Below the pieces are notes generated by a model. That model was not told the origin of the DNA. It worked only from the letters and a program-made list of their open reading frames with translations, and made no database searches. A stretch of DNA of 13,763 bases. It comes from Anaerolineae bacterium (lineage in GTDB: Bacteria; Chloroflexota; Anaerolineae; JAFGEY01). A program made the translations under genes and the position numbers. Numbering within the stretch: position 1 is the first letter of the stretch; the number at the start of each line of letters is the position of its first letter. This document shows positions 11,292 to 13,763 of the stretch, piece after piece. Location: the NCBI GenBank assembly GCA_016929205.1, contig JAFGJF010000069.1:1-13763 (forward strand). Reading direction: 5' to 3'.

Positions 11292-13580
11292 ATGGCTTTC
11301 CCCAGCAAAGCCAAAACTAAACTTACCATTGGCATTCGTTCTTGGGATCCGCCTTATGTGTACGACGATCCGGAAAATCCAGGGGCGCTGATCAAGCTGT
11401 TGCAGGTCATGGCACATCATCTCGATCTGGATATTCAATTCAAGCGTTACCCCTGGAACGAGCGTTTACAGATGGTGGCAAACAACCAGCTAGATGGCAC
11501 GACCCATGCCAGTTTCTCTGAAGATCGTTTAAGGATCGGGGCCTTTCCGATGCAAAATGGCCGTATAGACCCTGCCCGGTGTGCCATGATCCGTGGCTAC
11601 TATTTTTACAAGCTCAAAGGGTCACGCTTTGGGTGGGACGGAGAAGACCTTGTTCACGTCAACGGTTCTATCTGTACCCACAAAGGGGCCATCATCGCAG
11701 ATGTCTTGAAAGCGCAAGGTGTCCAGGTGCAGGAATTTGACAGCCCTTCAGAGTGTCTGATGGCATTGCTTGAGAAACGGGTTGTTGCGTACGCCGAGCT
11801 GGGAAGCTGGGCTGATGTGGAGCTGTCCGCTGACCCTGAAGGCTATCGAGAGGTCGTAAGAATACCCTCTCCGATCAGAGAGACACCCTATTATTTGATG
11901 TTGTCGCACCAATTTGTAAGCGAGCATCCGCAGCTTGCTGAACGGATTTGGGATGAAATTGGCAAGCTGAGAGAGGGTAAAGCAAAGATTTTTGAGGATG
12001 TCTTTACCACTATGTTCCAGGAGCTTCAAGCTAGCCAAAGATCGCTACAACAAGCGTATGACGACCTGGAAATGAGAGTAAAAGAACGAACGGCCGAGCT
12101 GGCCCAGGCCAAAGAAGCTGCCTTGGAAGCGCAATACGCGGCCGAAGCGGCCAACCAGGCCAAGAGCCGGTTTTTGGCCAACATGAGTCACGAATTGCGC
12201 ACGCCACTCAACGCCATCCTCGGCTTTGCCGAATTGATGATGCACGATGACATGCTGACCGACCGGCAGCGTGAGAATCTAGAGATTATTGGTCGCAGCG
12301 GCGAGCATCTGCTGGTCCTGATCAACGACGTGCTCGATTTGTCCAAGATCGAGGCCGGAAAAGTCGAACTCGATCCAGAGACGTTTGATTTGCACGAGAT
12401 GCTCTTGGGACTGGGCGAGATGTTTAGCCTGCGTGCCAAGCAAAAGGGCTTGACGGTCGTGTTCGATTTGACAACGGGCGTGCCGCAGCATATCCGCTCC
12501 GACGCAGGCAAGCTGAGCCAAGTGTTGATCAACTTGCTGGGCAATGCAGTCAAGTTTACAGAACAGGGAAGCGTCACGCTGACTGCAAAACGTGTACCTC
12601 CGGAGAGCGAAACATACACTCGTCTGATGTTTGAGGTTCGGGACACGGGGGTTGGCATCGCATCCGACGAGCTGAGCACCATTTTTGATGCTTTTGTCCA
12701 AACTGAGAGCGGGCGGCGGGCCAGCCAGGGAACGGGGCTGGGACTGGCGATCAGCCGCGAGTATGTGCGCCTGATGGGCGGCGAACTGACCGTGCAGAGC
12801 CGGATAGGTGAAGGCACAACCTTTTGCTTTGACCTGCCGATCGAGGTGATGGATGAGGGGCAGCCTGATGGTGTGCCTTCAAAGTGGGCCGTAGGATTGG
12901 CCGCAGGACAGCAAGCTCCCGACGGCGGTCCTTATCGCCTGCTGGTGGTCGATGATGATCAGGCAAACCGACGCTTGCTGATCGAACTGCTCACGCCGCT
13001 GGGATTCGCACTGCAAGAGGCGCGCGATGGACGCGAAGCGGTGGCGATCTGGCGGGCGTGGCAGCCGCATCTGATCTGGATGGATGCCAATATGCCGGTT
13101 CTGGATGGTCTGAGTGCCGCTCAACAGATCAAAAGCGAGCAAGACGGCGCTCAAGTGGTTATCGTGTTGGTCACAGCGAGCGCTTTTGAGGAAGAACGGC
13201 AGCGTGTTCTGGAACTGGGCGGCGATGATTTCATCCGCAAGCCATTCCGCGAAAGACAAATTTGCGACGCCTTGACGCGCCACCTCGGTGTGCACTTTGT
13301 CTATGAAAATGGTGCGGCTCAAAAACCACGGTCCCTCGATCCGCTCTGGCTGCGCGACCTGTCCACCGAGTGGGTCTCGGCCATGCACCAAGCGTTGATC
13401 ATCGGCGACGTGGCCAAGATGGAAGCGTTGGTCGAGCAACTGCCAGGGCCACCGCAACTGCTTGATGAATTGAGAAAAAGGGTGGATCAATTTGAACACG
13501 AGACGATTCTCAAGTGGATCGAGGGGGAAAAAATGAGCAGATCGACTCGTTTTGAGACATCACGTTTTCGCATAGTCTAA
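11292..13580 (+). CDS. hybrid histidine kinase with N-terminal solute-binding-protein-like sensor and no membrane segment
   Basis: The 762-residue product starts with an SBP_bac_3-like domain (about 10-235; LTIGIRSWDPPYVYDD, LIKLLQVMAHHLDLDI, ANNQLDGTTHASFSEDR). A coiled coil (about 240-292) leads to HisKA with SHELRTPLNAILGF, phospho-acceptor His300. HATPase_c follows with its N box around Asn417, DTGVGI (451-456) and GTGLGLAI (480-487). A receiver domain (549-665) has VVDDD (552-556), phospho-acceptor Asp598, Thr628 and Lys650. The tail (about 681-745) is helical without an HPt histidine motif. Kinase and receiver residues are intact. No signal peptide or hydrophobic helix is visible, and an in-frame TAG at 11286-11288 rules out a longer N-terminus, so the sensor appears cytosolic, unlike BvgS/EvgS. 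GAGG lies 6 bases before ATG 11292. The ligand is unknown; amino acids or small cations are usual for the fold. A DUF1499 gene follows after 26 bases. Confidence 0.93.
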   Translation: MAFPSKAKTKLTIGIRSWDPPYVYDDPENPGALIKLLQVMAHHLDLDIQFKRYPWNERLQMVANNQLDGTTHASFSEDRLRIGAFPMQNGRIDPARCAMIRGYYFYKLKGSRFGWDGEDLVHVNGSICTHKGAIIADVLKAQGVQVQEFDSPSECLMALLEKRVVAYAELGSWADVELSADPEGYREVVRIPSPIRETPYYLMLSHQFVSEHPQLAERIWDEIGKLREGKAKIFEDVFTTMFQELQASQRSLQQAYDDLEMRVKERTAELAQAKEAALEAQYAAEAANQAKSRFLANMSHELRTPLNAILGFAELMMHDDMLTDRQRENLEIIGRSGEHLLVLINDVLDLSKIEAGKVELDPETFDLHEMLLGLGEMFSLRAKQKGLTVVFDLTTGVPQHIRSDAGKLSQVLINLLGNAVKFTEQGSVTLTAKRVPPESETYTRLMFEVRDTGVGIASDELSTIFDAFVQTESGRRASQGTGLGLAISREYVRLMGGELTVQSRIGEGTTFCFDLPIEVMDEGQPDGVPSKWAVGLAAGQQAPDGGPYRLLVVDDDQANRRLLIELLTPLGFALQEARDGREAVAIWRAWQPHLIWMDANMPVLDGLSAAQQIKSEQDGAQVVIVLVTASAFEEERQRVLELGGDDFIRKPFRERQICDALTRHLGVHFVYENGAAQKPRSLDPLWLRDLSTEWVSAMHQALIIGDVAKMEALVEQLPGPPQLLDELRKRVDQFEHETILKWIEGEKMSRSTRFETSRFRIV

Positions 13581-13606
13581 TTCTTATTACATACGGAGCA
13601 GCAACT

Positions 13607-13763
13607 ATGTCGACTGCAGCCAAAGTATTGATTGGCATTGCCGGGTCTGTACTCGTGGTCCTGGTCGCGGCACAATTGGGCGCATTCAACGGCAAACGAC
13701 CCGGTGACCTTGGTGTGCGCGACGGCAAGTTGAAGGCCTGTCCAGATTCGCCCAACTGCGTAT
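13607..13763 (+). CDS. DUF1499 family protein, N-terminal part (cut by window end)
   Basis: Fifty-two codons are visible. A hydrophobic segment at about 7-24 (VLIGIAGSVLVVLVAAQL) looks like a signal anchor or uncleaved leader. KLKACPDSPNCV (41-52) is the hallmark start of DUF1499, a family of unknown function found at or near the cell envelope. GGAG lies 8 bases before the ATG. The 26-base gap to the kinase gene suggests a shared transcript. The 3' part lies outside the window, so completeness cannot be judged. Confidence 0.8.
   Translation, partial: MSTAAKVLIGIAGSVLVVLVAAQLGAFNGKRPGDLGVRDGKLKACPDSPNCV

Noticed and set aside
9182..11335. 717-residue open frame on the minus strand opposite the DUF1080 and oxidoreductase genes
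   Set aside because: It has no family likeness and runs antisense to two clear genes and through the terminator hairpins. It is explained by GC-rich third positions of the real genes.
11113..11391. 92-residue plus-strand open frame that might give the kinase a leader
   Set aside because: It runs through the long terminator hairpin in another frame, and an in-frame stop precedes the kinase ATG, so it cannot supply a signal peptide.

Overview
The window looks like a chromosomal piece of a Chloroflexota bacterium (Anaerolineae, Caldilineae or Chloroflexia type). This is inference from style. The evidence is a cell-surface protein with a long Pro/Thr linker followed by Fn3-like, CARDB and DNRLRE modules, a cytoplasmic repeat of the type common in that phylum, and a hybrid kinase with the helical tail often seen there. 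Promoters are of the housekeeping sigma type (TTGACA-17-TATAAT), codons are GC-rich at third positions, and no RNA gene, CRISPR array or insertion sequence was seen.

Left part (1-5541), mostly on the minus strand. A broken HAD-hydrolase gene on the plus strand (175-520) faces a minus-strand run. In transcription order that run has two units. The first is a TetR repressor (4858-5472) followed by an ABC exporter half-transporter (2975-4747), driven by a full-consensus promoter covered by a palindromic operator. The second is a MarR regulator (2406-2861), a pirin (1464-2330) and a DegV/FakB-like fatty-acid-binding protein (517-1362), driven by a separate strong promoter with AT-rich palindromes at its start site. 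The window therefore holds two regulator-first stress or efflux units in series.

Middle (5542-8266, plus). An 854-residue single-pass membrane protein has a cytoplasmic helical/TPR-like half and a large outer half (linker, two Fn3-like repeats with paired cysteines, CARDB, DNRLRE). It is divergent from tetR, and a perfect 24-bp palindrome lies between the two promoters.

Right part (8267-11124, plus). A three-gene sugar cassette encodes a ThuA-like protein, a DUF1080/3-keto-disaccharide hydrolase-like protein and a Gfo/Idh/MocA oxidoreductase. A promoter with a lac-operator-like dyad at its start site precedes it, and two terminator-like hairpins follow it. None of the three proteins has a visible signal peptide, which points to cytoplasmic processing of a 3-oxidised glycoside.

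Far right (11224-13763, plus). An independent promoter drives a hybrid histidine kinase whose sensor is a solute-binding-protein (SBP_bac_3-like) domain with no signal peptide and no membrane segment. The start of a DUF1499 protein follows 26 bases later and is cut by the window edge. The kinase with a cytosolic solute-binding-like sensor and the double-operator TetR region are the observations most worth following up. No stretch over 300 bases lacks a gene.
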